A stretch of 64,000 nt of DNA from Brenneria nigrifluens DSM 30175 = ATCC 13028 (lineage in GTDB: Bacteria > Pseudomonadota > Gammaproteobacteria > Enterobacterales > Enterobacteriaceae): assembly GCF_005484965.1 (NCBI RefSeq), contig NZ_CP034036.1, positions 1,488,001 through 1,552,000 on the forward strand, in the 5' to 3' direction. The notes beneath the pieces are model-generated. The model was not told the origin of the DNA and did no database searches. It saw nothing but the letters and a program-made list of their open reading frames with translations. A program made the translations under genes and the position numbers. Positions 8,938 to 17,536 of the stretch are shown piece after piece; the first letter of the stretch is position 1; each line of letters begins with the position of its first letter.

Positions 8938-9540
8938 ATGGCGGAACAAAGTCAGTCAGCAGGCACCGAGTGGGTGGATATCGTCGATGAAAACAATCAG
9001 GTTATCGCCCAATCCAGTCGTCAGCAGATGCGTGCTCAGTGTCTGCGCCATCGGGCTACTTATATTGTCGTGCATGACGGCATGGGGAAAATCCTGGTTC
9101 AGCGCCGGACCGAAAGCAAAGATTTCTATCCGGGATGGCTGGACGCGACGGCCGGCGGCGTCGTGCAGAGCGGAGAGAATATGCTGGAGTCCGCCCGGCG
9201 CGAGGCGGAGGAAGAGCTTGGTATTGCCGGGGTGCCCTTTGCCGAACATGGTTTGTTTTACTACGAAGGGGAAAATTGCCGGGTGTGGGGGGGATTATTC
9301 AGCTGCGTCACGCACGGGCCGTTTGCGCTTCAGGAGACGGAAGTCGACGAGGTAAGCTGGCTGACGCCCGAAGAGATCACCGCTCGCTGCGACGAGTTTA
9401 CGCCCGATTCGCTTAAAGCCCTGTCGCTGTGGCTGACGCGCTACAACGACAAACACTACGGCAAACCGCTCTCGCCTGAAAGCCGGGTAGATAGCCAGGG
9501 CAAACCCGAAGGCAGCGACGCCATTGAACTGGAAAAGTAA
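8938..9540 (+). CDS. yfcD: Nudix hydrolase YfcD
   Basis: Nudix-fold hydrolase related to isopentenyl-diphosphate isomerase by sequence; substrate not established. The Nudix box is complete around residues 72-94 (GGVVQSGENMLESA, then RREAEEELGI), fitting GX5EX7REUXEEXGU. The 200-residue protein is slightly longer than E. coli YfcD because of a charged C-terminal tail. The ATG directly follows AGAGG, so the useful ribosome site is probably the AAGGG ten bases upstream. The gene stands 82 bases after yfcE in the same direction. Confidence 0.92.
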   Translation: MAEQSQSAGTEWVDIVDENNQVIAQSSRQQMRAQCLRHRATYIVVHDGMGKILVQRRTESKDFYPGWLDATAGGVVQSGENMLESARREAEEELGIAGVPFAEHGLFYYEGENCRVWGGLFSCVTHGPFALQETEVDEVSWLTPEEITARCDEFTPDSLKALSLWLTRYNDKHYGKPLSPESRVDSQGKPEGSDAIELEK

Positions 9541-9559
9541 CCGCGCCTTTTAATAACCT

Positions 9560-9700
9560 GAACGTCAGGCTTTCGCCTGCCGTTCAGGCAGTTGACAAAG
9601 TTCGTTATTAGGGAGAGCGTGGCGAGGGGCCGTAGTGGCGTAAGCCACCGGAGCGCCCTCGGTACGGTAGGTCCGGGTATCTCAGGATCACAGGCGAGGT
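9560..9700. other. Structured intergenic spacer yfcD-PTS operon
   Basis: This convergent spacer contains several hairpins without a T run. CAGGC-tttc-GCCTG occurs at its left end. CGAGGG and CCCTCG enclose TGGC-gtaa-GCCA around 9622-9661. GGC-gaggtt-GCC follows further right. No open frame looks coding. It may be a repeat unit or a small structured RNA; I do not recognise it. Confidence 0.35.
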
Positions 9701-9715
9701 TGCCGACCGCTGGGG

Positions 9716-10972
9716 TTAACGCACAATAATCCCCAGCAGGATCCCCAACGCGCCGAAGTCCGCGTCACTGAACGTGGTGTTGGCGAAACCGATTTCCCCC
9801 AGCACCGGCAGCAGAAACACCGGCAGAATGGTAATCAGCAGCCCTTGGGCAAAAGCGCCCAGAATCGCCCCGCGGCGTCCGCCGGTGGCGTTGCCGAATA
9901 CGCCGGCGGCGGCGCCGACGAAGAAGTGCGGCACCACGCCGGGAATAATCACCGTCATGTCGAGCAGATACAGCGCGAACATGCCGAGAATACCGGCGGC
10001 GAAGCTGCTGAGAAAACCGACCAGCACCGCGTTTGGCGCATAGGGAAACACCACCGGGCAGTCAAGCGCCGGTTTGGCGTTGGGCACCAGCCGGTCGGAA
10101 ATACCTTTAAAAGCCGGGACGATTTCGGCGATCACCATGCGTACGCCCTGTAAAATAATATACACGCCCGCGGCAAAGGTAATGGACTGGATAAGCGAGA
10201 ACATCAGCCAGTGCTTGCCGCCGCTGATGCTCTTGACGAATTCCGGTCCGGCGAACAGGCAGGTAATGATAAAGATAATGCTCATGGTGAAGGCGATCGC
10301 CACCGGCGTATCCCGCAGGAACAGCAGACTCTTCGGTACGTTCATATCTTCGGTGGAATGCGCCTTGTTGCCGAACCGGCTGCCGATAAAGCCGGACAGC
10401 ACGTAGGAGAGGGTTGAAAAATGGCCGATCGCCACCTCGTCCGAACCGGTGACTTTTTTCATATACGGGTGCACAATCGCCGGGAAGAACACCATCGCGG
10501 CGCCGACCACCACCGAACCGACGGCAATCAGCGTCACGCCGGATATTCCCGCGGTCGCCAGGATCACCGCCACCATCATCGACATAAACAGCGTGTGGTG
10601 TCCGGTCAGAAAGATAAACTTCCACGGCGTGAAACGGGCGATAAGGATATTAATCACCATGGCGAAGAACATGATCATCGCCATTTCCTTGCCAAAGCTT
10701 TTCTGCGCTACCGAGACAATCGCCTCATTGTTCGGCACCACGCCCTGAATACCGAACGCGTGCTGAAAGATATTGGCGAAATCCCCCAGCGATGCCACCA
10801 CCAGCCCCGCGCCGGCGCCCAGAATAAGGAAACCCATCACCGTCTTGACCGTGCCTTTAATACATTCGGTAACGGGTTTTTTCTGGGCAATAAGACCAAT
10901 TAAGGCGATCAGGCCGACCAGGATCGAAGGCTCGGACAGCACGTCGCTCATCAAAAAACGAAAGAAATCCAT
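9716..10972 (-). CDS. PTS system EIIC component, ascorbate (UlaA/SgaT) family
   Basis: Membrane channel of a phosphotransferase system. The 418-residue protein is hydrophobic throughout and carries UlaA-family stretches: ILVGLIALIGLIAQKKPV near the start, FTPWKFIFLTGHHTLFMS, GHFSTLSYVLSGFIGS, and the C-terminal PHFFVGAAAGVFGNATGG. I start it at the ATG 10972, five bases after GGAGG; a GTG two codons upstream overlaps that ribosome site. The B component ends 12 bases upstream. No lactonase or epimerase gene accompanies it, so the sugar is unknown and the name ulaA is not justified. Confidence 0.88.
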   Translation of the reverse strand: MDFFRFLMSDVLSEPSILVGLIALIGLIAQKKPVTECIKGTVKTVMGFLILGAGAGLVVASLGDFANIFQHAFGIQGVVPNNEAIVSVAQKSFGKEMAMIMFFAMVINILIARFTPWKFIFLTGHHTLFMSMMVAVILATAGISGVTLIAVGSVVVGAAMVFFPAIVHPYMKKVTGSDEVAIGHFSTLSYVLSGFIGSRFGNKAHSTEDMNVPKSLLFLRDTPVAIAFTMSIIFIITCLFAGPEFVKSISGGKHWLMFSLIQSITFAAGVYIILQGVRMVIAEIVPAFKGISDRLVPNAKPALDCPVVFPYAPNAVLVGFLSSFAAGILGMFALYLLDMTVIIPGVVPHFFVGAAAGVFGNATGGRRGAILGAFAQGLLITILPVFLLPVLGEIGFANTTFSDADFGALGILLGIIVR

Positions 10973-10984
10973 ACTCACCTCCGG

Positions 10985-11272
10985 TTACAGGGCGCCCAGT
11001 TCGCTGAGCGCGACGGACAAACGTTCTTTCATGGCGTTTTTGTCGATCATATTGTCGAGCGAGACGATTTTCCCGCTAACGGACTGGGCGACCAGCTGTT
11101 CCGCGATATCTTTGGTGCCGACAAAGATGTCGCTTGGCGTGCCCTTGGCCGATCCCAGATCGACATGGTCGACCTCGGCGCTGACGCCCAGATCGCGGAT
11201 GATGTTTTTGATGCTCATTTCCATCATCAGGCTGGTGCCTAAACCGTTACCGCAAACGACTGTGATTTTCAT
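10985..11272 (-). CDS. PTS system EIIB component, ascorbate (UlaB) family
   Basis: Small cytoplasmic phosphocarrier of 95 residues that passes phosphate from EIIA to the incoming sugar. The phosphorylated cysteine is Cys8 in the P-loop VCGNGLGTSLMM. The fold is the expected single lactose/cellobiose-type IIB domain, ending at SVALSELGAL. It lies between the A and C components on the same strand, with 23 and 12 base gaps, so the three are one operon. Substrate is not deducible. Confidence 0.9.
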   Translation of the reverse strand: MKITVVCGNGLGTSLMMEMSIKNIIRDLGVSAEVDHVDLGSAKGTPSDIFVGTKDIAEQLVAQSVSGKIVSLDNMIDKNAMKERLSVALSELGAL

Positions 11273-11295
11273 GTTAATAACTCCGGAACTGGTGA

Positions 11296-11738
11296 TTAAT
11301 AGGATGCAATAATCGCGAGGATCTGTTGCGGGGTGGTGGCTTGCATAATGGCGGCGGTGTCATCGCCGTTGTCGAATAGCGCCGCCAGTTGTGAAATCGC
11401 CTCAATATGGCTGTTGCCGTCGGGAGCGGCCAATACCACCAGCAGCCTGACCGGATCGTTGTCGCCGGCCGCAAAAGCCACGCCGCTGCGGATCACCGTC
11501 AGGCTCAGTGCCAGACGATTCGCCCCTTCTTCCGGGCGAGCGTGCGGCATGGCGATGCCGGGGCCAATGACGTAATACGGGCCAATCGCCTGGTGCGAGC
11601 GGTAAATGGCTTCCAGATAACGAGGCTCGATGGCGTGATTATCGATCAGCGGCTGACAGGCGGCGGCCACGGCGCCGCGCCAGTCATCTACACGGTCAAT
11701 CAGTTGGATAACATCCGGCGTTAACAGATTTTTAACAT
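11296..11738 (-). CDS. PTS system EIIA component (UlaC type), probable one-base deletion at codon 3-4
   Basis: Phosphocarrier accepting phosphate from HPr; the active histidine lies in GPGIAMPHARPEEG. An ATG at 11738 has a GAGAGAG ribosome site, but its frame reads Met-Leu-Lys-Ile-Cys-stop. The family N terminus (NLLTPDVIQLIDRVDDWRGA) continues in the next frame. The A run at 11729-11733 has five bases; six would give an intact 147-residue protein with the active histidine at 66, close to UlaC. So this is a frameshift, a sequencing error in a homopolymer, or expression by slippage. The only uninterrupted frame with a standard start is GTG 11670 (124 residues), which loses 23 residues. Confidence 0.75.
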
Positions 11739-11758
11739 TTACGTTTCTCTCTCTTTAC

Positions 11759-11813
11759 GTTATATCGCAGAGCGTAGTGGCTTTATTGGCTGATTAATGT
11801 GATGGGGCTCCCA
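11759..11813 (-). promoter_or_regulatory. Candidate promoter and CRP site of the PTS operon
   Basis: Read leftward, TATAAC at 11759-11764 is a -10 element about 20 bases before the EIIA ribosome site; no good -35 is present. TGTGA-N6-TCCCA at 11798-11813 matches the CRP consensus except for one base, consistent with an activator-dependent sugar promoter. Spacing from the presumed start (about 53 bases) is not a canonical CRP class, so this is tentative. Confidence 0.4.
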
Positions 11814-11814
11814 C

Positions 11815-11863
11815 TTGGTAGCGCTAACTGATAGCGCTACCAAATTATGTGATAGCGCTATCA
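11815..11863. promoter_or_regulatory. Three operator palindromes for the LacI-family regulator
   Basis: Three copies of a TAGCGCTA-centred palindrome. O1 is TTGGTAGCGCTAAC (centre 11822.5), O2 is TGATAGCGCTACCA (11835.5), and O3 is the perfect TGATAGCGCTATCA (11856.5). The central CG is typical of LacI-family operators. Centres are 13 and 21 bases apart; the latter is two helical turns. They sit between the PTS operon and the regulator, so both probably respond. Confidence 0.8.
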
Positions 11864-11946
11864 ATAATGATGTGATGCTTTGAAGATACCGCCCCGCGGC
11901 GGTTACAATGGGGCTTCATATCATCCAACGGCTGCGGCGGGGCACG

Positions 11947-12993
11947 ATGTCGGAAACAGGGAATAGCGGAATGGAAAAATCACGTAAACGCCGCACCACC
12001 GGGCGGGTTACCCTGCAGGATGTGGCGAACTACGCCGGCGTTGGCATGATGACCGTCTCGCGGGCGCTGAGAACGCCGGAACAGGTGTCGGATAAGCTGC
12101 GTGAGAAAATAGAGCAGGCCGTGGAGACGTTGGGGTACATTCCCAACCGCGCGGCGGGGGCGCTGGCTTCCGGGTACAGTAACACCATTGCGGTACTGCT
12201 CCCTTCGCTGGCCGACCAGGCCAGTTCGGCCTTTATGCAGTCGCTGCAACAGGTGCTTAAGCGCAACAATTACCAACTGCTGCTGGGCTGTCATGATTAC
12301 AATCAGCAGCATGAGGCCAGCATTCTTGGCGCTCTGCTGCAAAATAATCCCGATGCGCTGGTGGTATTCGGATCGCAGCTTGCCGACGGCACCTGGCAGT
12401 CCGTTGAACGGGCGTCGGTACCCGCCTTGAATATTGCCGGAGACGGCAACCCGTATGCCAACCTGACCCTTACCGTCGATTTTCCCGCCGCCGCGCAAGA
12501 GCTTACCCGACATTTACTGGCGCGGGGTTGCAAGAATATCGGTTACGTTTGTGCGCATATGGATAATCGCCTGCAACGTCAGCAGTTGAACGGCTGGCAC
12601 AAGGCCATGCTGCAAGGCTACCAGAATGCCGATCTGGTGGTCGCGACGCCGGATGCCTCCAGCATGCGGTTTGGCCGCTATGCCTTGGGCGAGCTGCTGC
12701 TCAGGCAGCCGGAGCTGGACGCGCTGGTCTGCAGCCATGAAAATATTGCCCTCGGGGTATTGTTCGAGTGTCAGCGCCGGTTGATCAAGGTGCCGGGAAA
12801 TCTGGCGATAGCCTGCCTGGACGGCAGCGACAATTGCGATCAAACCCATCCGGCGTTGACGTCGGTGCGGGTGGATTATGAAAAAATGGGGCGGGAGACC
12901 GGCAAGCTGCTGACGGCAATGCTAAGCGAAAGCGTAGCGGAGCCGGTCAATCGTCCGTTCAGCTATCGATTTGAGCCCGGCGCCAGTAGTTGA
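11947..12993 (+). CDS. LacI-family transcriptional regulator (GntR/IdnR-like)
   Basis: Sugar-responsive repressor of 348 residues from this start. The DNA-binding domain reads VTLQDVANYAGVGMMTVSRALRTPEQVS followed by the hinge region LGYIPNRAAGALASGYSNTIAVLLPSL. A periplasmic-binding-like effector domain fills the rest (ACLDGSDNCDQTHPALTSVRVDYEKMG near the end). The start is uncertain: ATG 11947 has GGGGC upstream, ATG 11971 is eight codons later, and an in-frame GTG-type start lies at 11908. Three operators just upstream point to control of the divergent PTS genes and of itself. The inducer cannot be told from sequence. Confidence 0.88.
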   Translation: MSETGNSGMEKSRKRRTTGRVTLQDVANYAGVGMMTVSRALRTPEQVSDKLREKIEQAVETLGYIPNRAAGALASGYSNTIAVLLPSLADQASSAFMQSLQQVLKRNNYQLLLGCHDYNQQHEASILGALLQNNPDALVVFGSQLADGTWQSVERASVPALNIAGDGNPYANLTLTVDFPAAAQELTRHLLARGCKNIGYVCAHMDNRLQRQQLNGWHKAMLQGYQNADLVVATPDASSMRFGRYALGELLLRQPELDALVCSHENIALGVLFECQRRLIKVPGNLAIACLDGSDNCDQTHPALTSVRVDYEKMGRETGKLLTAMLSESVAEPVNRPFSYRFEPGASS

Positions 12994-13022
12994 GGCGTAC
13001 CGGTCGGTCGCTAAGCGAAAAA

Positions 13023-13048
13023 AAACGCCAACCCGCGGGTTGGCGTTT
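13023..13048 (-). terminator. Terminator of ackA-pta
   Basis: A perfect 13-base inverted repeat, AAACGCCAACCCG facing CGGGTTGGCGTTT, is followed leftward by a run of T on the minus strand (eight A on the plus strand). It lies 22 bases beyond the pta stop and can also serve the convergent regulator gene. Confidence 0.85.
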
Positions 13049-13069
13049 AGCCTGTATCGGGCGGCAGAA

Positions 13070-15208
13070 TTAAAGCTGGGTCGCCTGAATCGCCGTCAGG
13101 GCGACGGTGTAAACGATATCGTCCACCAGGGCGCCGCGCGACAGGTCGTTAACCGGTTTGCGCATACCTTGCAGCATCGGCCCGATGGAGATCAGGTCCG
13201 CCGAACGCTGCACCGCTTTGTAGGTGGTGTTGCCGGTGTTCAGATCCGGGAAGATAAACACCGTCGCTTTACCCGCCACCGGCGAGTTCGGCGCTTTGGA
13301 GAGCGCCACGTCGGCCATGATGGCCGCGTCGTACTGCAGCGGTCCGTCGATGATCAGATCGGGGCGTTTTTCCTGCGCCAGCTGGGTGGCTTCACGCACT
13401 TTTTCCACATCGCTGCCGGCGCCGGAGTTGCCGGTGGAGTAGGAGATCATCGCCACGCGCGGGTCGATGCCGAAAGCGGCGGCCGAGTCCGCGGACTGAA
13501 TGGCGATTTCAGCCAGCTGCTCGGCGGTCGGATCCGGGTTGATGGCACAGTCGCCGTAAACCAGAACCTGCTCCGGCAGCAGCATAAAGAAGACGGAAGA
13601 GACCAGCGAACTGCCCGGCGCGGTTTTAATCAGCTGCAGCGGCGGGCGGATGGTATTGGCGGTGGTGTGTACCGCGCCGGAAACCAGGCCATCGACTTCG
13701 CCCTGTTCAAGCATCAGCGTGCCCAGCACCACGTTGTCTTCCAGCTGTTCACGGGCAACCACCTCGGTCATGCCTTTGCTCTTGCGCAGTTCAACCAGAC
13801 GTGGAACATAACGCTCACGTACGGCAACCGGATCGACGATCTCAATGCCTTTGCCCAGCTCGACGCCCTGAGCGGCGGCGACGCGCTGGATCTCTTCCGG
13901 GTCGCCCAGCAGCACGCAGTGGGCGATGCCGCGTTCAGCGCAGATAGACGCCGCTTTAACGGTACGCGGCTCATCGCCTTCCGGCAGAACGATGCGCTTG
14001 CCTGCTTTGCGCGCCAGTTCGGTCAACTGATAGCGGAACGCCGGCGGGGAGAGGCGACGCGAACGCTCGGATGCGGCGCTCAGCGACTCAATCCACTGGG
14101 GATCGATATGGCGCGCCACGTACTCCTGCACTTTTTCCACGCGCTGGTGGTCGTCCGCCGGCACTTCAAGGTTGAAGCTTTGCAGGCTGAGAGAAGTCTG
14201 CCAGGTATTGGTCTTGACCATAAAGACGGGCAGGCCGGTCTGGAACGCGCGTTCGCACAGCTTGCTGATGCTGGGATCCATTTCATAGCCGCCGGTCAAC
14301 AGCAGGGCGCCGATTTCGATACCGTTCATGGCCGCCAGGCAGGCTGCAACCAGTACGTCCGGGCGGTCGGCGGAGGTGACCAGCAACGAACCGGGGCGAA
14401 AATGCTCCAGCATGTGCGGAATGCTGCGCGCGCAGAAAGTAACGGATTTGATACGCCGCGTCTGGATGTCGCCTTCGTTGACGATGCGGGCATCCAGGTG
14501 CTTCACCATATCGATGGCGCGCGTGGCGATCAGATCGAAGTTCCACGGAATGCTGCCCAGCACCGGTAACGGGCTGTTGGCGAACAACTGCCTGGGATCG
14601 ACATTCGCCACGTTGGCTTTGGTTGAATCATCAAAGATTTCAGACAGGTCGGGACGGGTACGGCCTTGCTCATCCACCGGCGCGTTCAGCTTGTTGATGA
14701 TCACGCCGGTAATGTTTTTGTTCTTGCTACCGCCGAAGCTGGAGCGGGCCAGTTCGATACGCTCTTTCAACTGCGCCGGCGAGTCGTTGCCCAGCGCTAT
14801 CACAAAGACGATTTCCGCATTCAGGGTCTTGGCGATTTCATAGTTCAGCGCATTGGCGAACTGATGTTTGCGGGTCGGGACCAGCCCTTCCACCAGAACC
14901 ACTTCCGCATCTTGGGTATTTTCATGGTAGCGGGCAATGATTTCTTCCATCAGCACGTCTTGCTGATTGGAGCTTAGCAAGGCTTCAACGTGGCTCATTT
15001 GCAGCGGTTCGGCGGCATTGATGGATGAGTTGGCGCGGATGATGGTGGTGGTCTGGTCCGGTTTGTTATCGCCGGAACGGGGCTGGGCGATAGGCTTGAA
15101 CACGCTCAGGTGTACGCCTTTTTGCTCCATGGCGCGAATGACACCAAGGCTGACGCTAGTCAAGCCGACGCTGGTGCCTGTAGGGATCAACATGATTGTA
15201 CGGGACAC
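13070..15208 (-). CDS. pta: Phosphate acetyltransferase Pta
   Basis: Converts acetyl-CoA and phosphate to acetyl phosphate, the first step of acetate overflow. The 712 residues are the long enterobacterial form. It has an N-terminal P-loop-like domain (LIPTGTSVGLTSVSLGVIRAMEQKG), a central DRTGG domain, and a C-terminal catalytic PTA_PTB domain from about residue 390 (RYQLTELARKAGKRIVLPEGDEPRTVKAA; SYSTGNSGAGSDVEKVREA). It follows ackA by 76 bases; a hairpin with a short T run lies in that gap, so part of the transcripts may end before pta. Confidence 0.97.
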   Translation of the reverse strand: MSRTIMLIPTGTSVGLTSVSLGVIRAMEQKGVHLSVFKPIAQPRSGDNKPDQTTTIIRANSSINAAEPLQMSHVEALLSSNQQDVLMEEIIARYHENTQDAEVVLVEGLVPTRKHQFANALNYEIAKTLNAEIVFVIALGNDSPAQLKERIELARSSFGGSKNKNITGVIINKLNAPVDEQGRTRPDLSEIFDDSTKANVANVDPRQLFANSPLPVLGSIPWNFDLIATRAIDMVKHLDARIVNEGDIQTRRIKSVTFCARSIPHMLEHFRPGSLLVTSADRPDVLVAACLAAMNGIEIGALLLTGGYEMDPSISKLCERAFQTGLPVFMVKTNTWQTSLSLQSFNLEVPADDHQRVEKVQEYVARHIDPQWIESLSAASERSRRLSPPAFRYQLTELARKAGKRIVLPEGDEPRTVKAASICAERGIAHCVLLGDPEEIQRVAAAQGVELGKGIEIVDPVAVRERYVPRLVELRKSKGMTEVVAREQLEDNVVLGTLMLEQGEVDGLVSGAVHTTANTIRPPLQLIKTAPGSSLVSSVFFMLLPEQVLVYGDCAINPDPTAEQLAEIAIQSADSAAAFGIDPRVAMISYSTGNSGAGSDVEKVREATQLAQEKRPDLIIDGPLQYDAAIMADVALSKAPNSPVAGKATVFIFPDLNTGNTTYKAVQRSADLISIGPMLQGMRKPVNDLSRGALVDDIVYTVALTAIQATQL

Positions 15209-15244
15209 GGCTGAACCTCTTTACGGTTGCTCGTTAGTCAAAAA

Positions 15245-15274
15245 CAACTCCGTCAGCCTGAGCTGACGGAGTTG
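15245..15274 (-). terminator. Strong hairpin between ackA and pta
   Basis: CAACTCCGTCAG facing CTGACGGAGTTG forms a perfect 12-base stem with a six-base loop, followed on the minus strand by five T. It lies ten bases after the ackA stop and 36 bases before the pta start. It looks like an internal, perhaps leaky, terminator or an RNA-stabilising stem. Confidence 0.55.
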
Positions 15275-15284
15275 GGATTTATTT

Positions 15285-16487
15285 TTACGCTGTCAGACGG
15301 AGGGCGTCCTGGGCGATCACCAATTCTTCATTGGTGGGAATAACCAGCGCCGGGCGGCTGCCGTCTTTGGCTATGTTGCCGCCTTTGCCGAAGCGCGCGG
15401 CCAGATTACGCTCGTGATCGACAGCAAAGCCCAGCAGGCCCAGCTTGTTCAACGTCAGTTCACGTACCATCGCGGCGTTTTCACCGATGCCGCCGGTGAA
15501 AACCACCGCGTCCAGGCGGCCTTCCATCAGCGCGCTGTACGAACCGATGTATTTGGCCAGGCGGTGGCAGTATACGTCCATGGCGCGTTTGGCATCTTCT
15601 TTGGTGGTATAGTTATCTTCAACATAGCGGCAGTCGCTGGTGACTTCGGTCAGGCCCAACAGGCCGGACTCTTTGGTCAGCAATTTGTTGATTTGTTCTA
15701 CGCTCATGCCCAGCGAATCATGCAGGTGGAAGACGATCGCCGGATCGATATCGCCGCTGCGGGTGCCCATCACCAGCCCTTCCAGCGGGGTCAGCCCCAT
15801 GGAAGTATCAACGCACTTGCCGTTACGCACCGCGGCGACGGAACCGCCGTTACCCAGATGGCAGGTAATCACGTTCAGTTCGTCGACCGGTTTGTTCAGC
15901 GCTTCGGCCGCCTGTTGCGTGACGAAGAAATGGCTGGTGCCGTGCGCGCCGTAGCGGCGGATATGGTGATCCGTATACAGTTTGTACGGCAGGGCATAAA
16001 GATAGGACTCTTCCGGCATGGTCTGATGGAACGCGGTATCAAATACGGCCACGTTTTTATCAGCCAGCTTCGGGAAGGATTTCAACGCCTCGGCGATACC
16101 GATCAGGTGAGCCGGATTGTGCAGCGGCGCGAAAGGTACGGAATCCTTGATGCCCTGCAGGACATCGTCATTGATAACGGCCGACCGGGTGAATTTCTCA
16201 CCGCCGTGCACGATACGATGACCGATGGCAACCAGTTGAGCAGACAGCTCTGGTTTCTGGGCCAGAATGGTATTAACGATGAAGTTCAGCGCCTCGCTGT
16301 GAGCTGCGCCAGCACCCAGTGCGGCTTCCTGTTTACCACCCTCGATTTTCCATTTGATACGGGCTTCGGGAAGGTGGAAGCACTCGGCCAGACCAGACAG
16401 GTATTCTTCCCCGTTAACAGCATCGATGATGGCGAACTTCAGGGATGAACTACCACAATTAAGAACCAGTACTAACTTACTCGACAT
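15285..16487 (-). CDS. ackA: Acetate kinase AckA
   Basis: Converts acetyl phosphate and ADP to acetate and ATP. Exactly 400 residues, the usual length. The phosphate-binding start VLNCGSSSLKFAI is present, as are the signature TCHLGNGGSVAAVRNGKCVDTSMG with the adenosine region VVFTGGIGENAAMVRE near the C terminus. Start ATG 16487 is preceded by AAGTAGG. It is the first gene of ackA-pta; transcription starts in the 428-base spacer shared with divergent yfbV. Confidence 0.97.
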   Translation of the reverse strand: MSSKLVLVLNCGSSSLKFAIIDAVNGEEYLSGLAECFHLPEARIKWKIEGGKQEAALGAGAAHSEALNFIVNTILAQKPELSAQLVAIGHRIVHGGEKFTRSAVINDDVLQGIKDSVPFAPLHNPAHLIGIAEALKSFPKLADKNVAVFDTAFHQTMPEESYLYALPYKLYTDHHIRRYGAHGTSHFFVTQQAAEALNKPVDELNVITCHLGNGGSVAAVRNGKCVDTSMGLTPLEGLVMGTRSGDIDPAIVFHLHDSLGMSVEQINKLLTKESGLLGLTEVTSDCRYVEDNYTTKEDAKRAMDVYCHRLAKYIGSYSALMEGRLDAVVFTGGIGENAAMVRELTLNKLGLLGFAVDHERNLAARFGKGGNIAKDGSRPALVIPTNEELVIAQDALRLTA

Positions 16488-16915
16488 GGAAGTACCTACT
16501 TGTTATATATGGTTAAAAAAATGCCAAACGCAGCTAGCGTATCGCATATCGCTGTTAGCATTTATGATTAACATCATACCTTGGTGTGAAACACCCGACA
16601 TGACGATGAAAAAGTGCCGATGTTATCAAGTATTGTTATACCGAATGCACAGTATAATGACATGACACTGGCCTTATGAAGCCGCAGTTTAATAAGGCGA
16701 TGGGTCATCGCCGATGGCTGTCGACAGCACTTGTTGCGCCATGGGGAATTATATCCCGTGCGAATAGTCTTACAGCGTGAGTATATGGCGGCTAAAAGGC
16801 GCGACTAGAATACCGATAGCGTCCGGCAAACACAAAATATATTTTAACCTTGTCAAAATGAGTTGTTGATTTGTGAGAAAGTTTTATTCTTTATCAGTAA
16901 AGTTGAGGGGTGACC
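16488..16915. other. Divergent intergenic region ackA / yfbV
   Basis: 428 bases with no credible gene. On the minus strand, TATATA about 16507-16512 could be the ackA -10 element but the -35 is poor. GTTAATCATAAATGCTAAC (minus strand, near 16552-16570) resembles ArcA-type repeats. On the plus strand the yfbV promoter was not clear. Nothing else stands out. Confidence 0.3.
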
Positions 16916-17371
16916 ATGGCAACGAAACCTAGCGGTCGAATCAGTTGGCTACAGTTACTCCAGCGCGGGCAACGCTATATGAAAACCTGGCCCGCGGATA
17001 AACGTCTGGCGCCGGTGTTTCCCGAAAACCGGGTGGCCCGCGCCACGCAGTTCGCGATTCGGCTTATGCCGCCGCTGGCGGTATTTACCCTGACCTGGCA
17101 GATTGCGCTTGGCGGGCAGTTGGGGCCGGCAATCGCCACCGCGCTCTTTGCCTGTAGCCTGCCGATGCAGGGGCTATGGTGGCTGGGGCGTCGTTCGGTT
17201 ACTCCTTTACCCCCTACGTTATTGCAATGGTTTCATGATATCCGCCATAAGCTGCTTGAGTCCGGCCTGGCGCTGGCCCCGCTGGAGGAAACGCCGACCT
17301 ATCAAGCGCTGGCCGAGGTGCTGAAACGTGCGTTTAAACAGCTCGACAAAACATTTCTCGACGATCTGTGA
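16916..17371 (+). CDS. yfbV: Terminus macrodomain insulation protein YfbV
   Basis: Inner-membrane protein (UPF0208/DUF412). In E. coli it prevents Ter macrodomain properties from spreading to flanking chromosome regions. The 151 residues equal E. coli YfbV. Family text: SWLQLLQRGQRYMKTWPADKRLAPVFPENRV, then two hydrophobic segments (PPLAVFTLTWQIALGGQLGP and IATALFACSLPMQGLWWLG). ATG 16916 follows GAGGGG; the GTG two codons earlier overlaps that site and was rejected. Confidence 0.95.
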   Translation: MATKPSGRISWLQLLQRGQRYMKTWPADKRLAPVFPENRVARATQFAIRLMPPLAVFTLTWQIALGGQLGPAIATALFACSLPMQGLWWLGRRSVTPLPPTLLQWFHDIRHKLLESGLALAPLEETPTYQALAEVLKRAFKQLDKTFLDDL

Positions 17372-17536
17372 TCTCCGTCAGATAGACGGCGGGCGGAAGG
17401 CTATTTTTGCCCTTGCTGCCGCGTTAAATCAAAAAACCGGGCGCTACGGCTACCGCGACACGATTCAGTATGCGATTCTGCTGGCAAGATAATAGCGATC
17501 GGCGCCATGCCGGAAATAGAGGTTCAGGAGAGCACG

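Noticed and set aside
9716..11738. Calling the PTS genes ulaABC (ascorbate utilisation)
   Set aside because: No ulaD/E/F/G genes are adjacent and the regulator is LacI-family rather than the DeoR-type UlaR, so ascorbate specificity is not supported.
12971..14569. Long plus-strand open frame (532 codons) opposite pta
   Set aside because: It is the complement of the third-position-biased pta gene and has no ribosome site or recognisable family; pta itself is certain.
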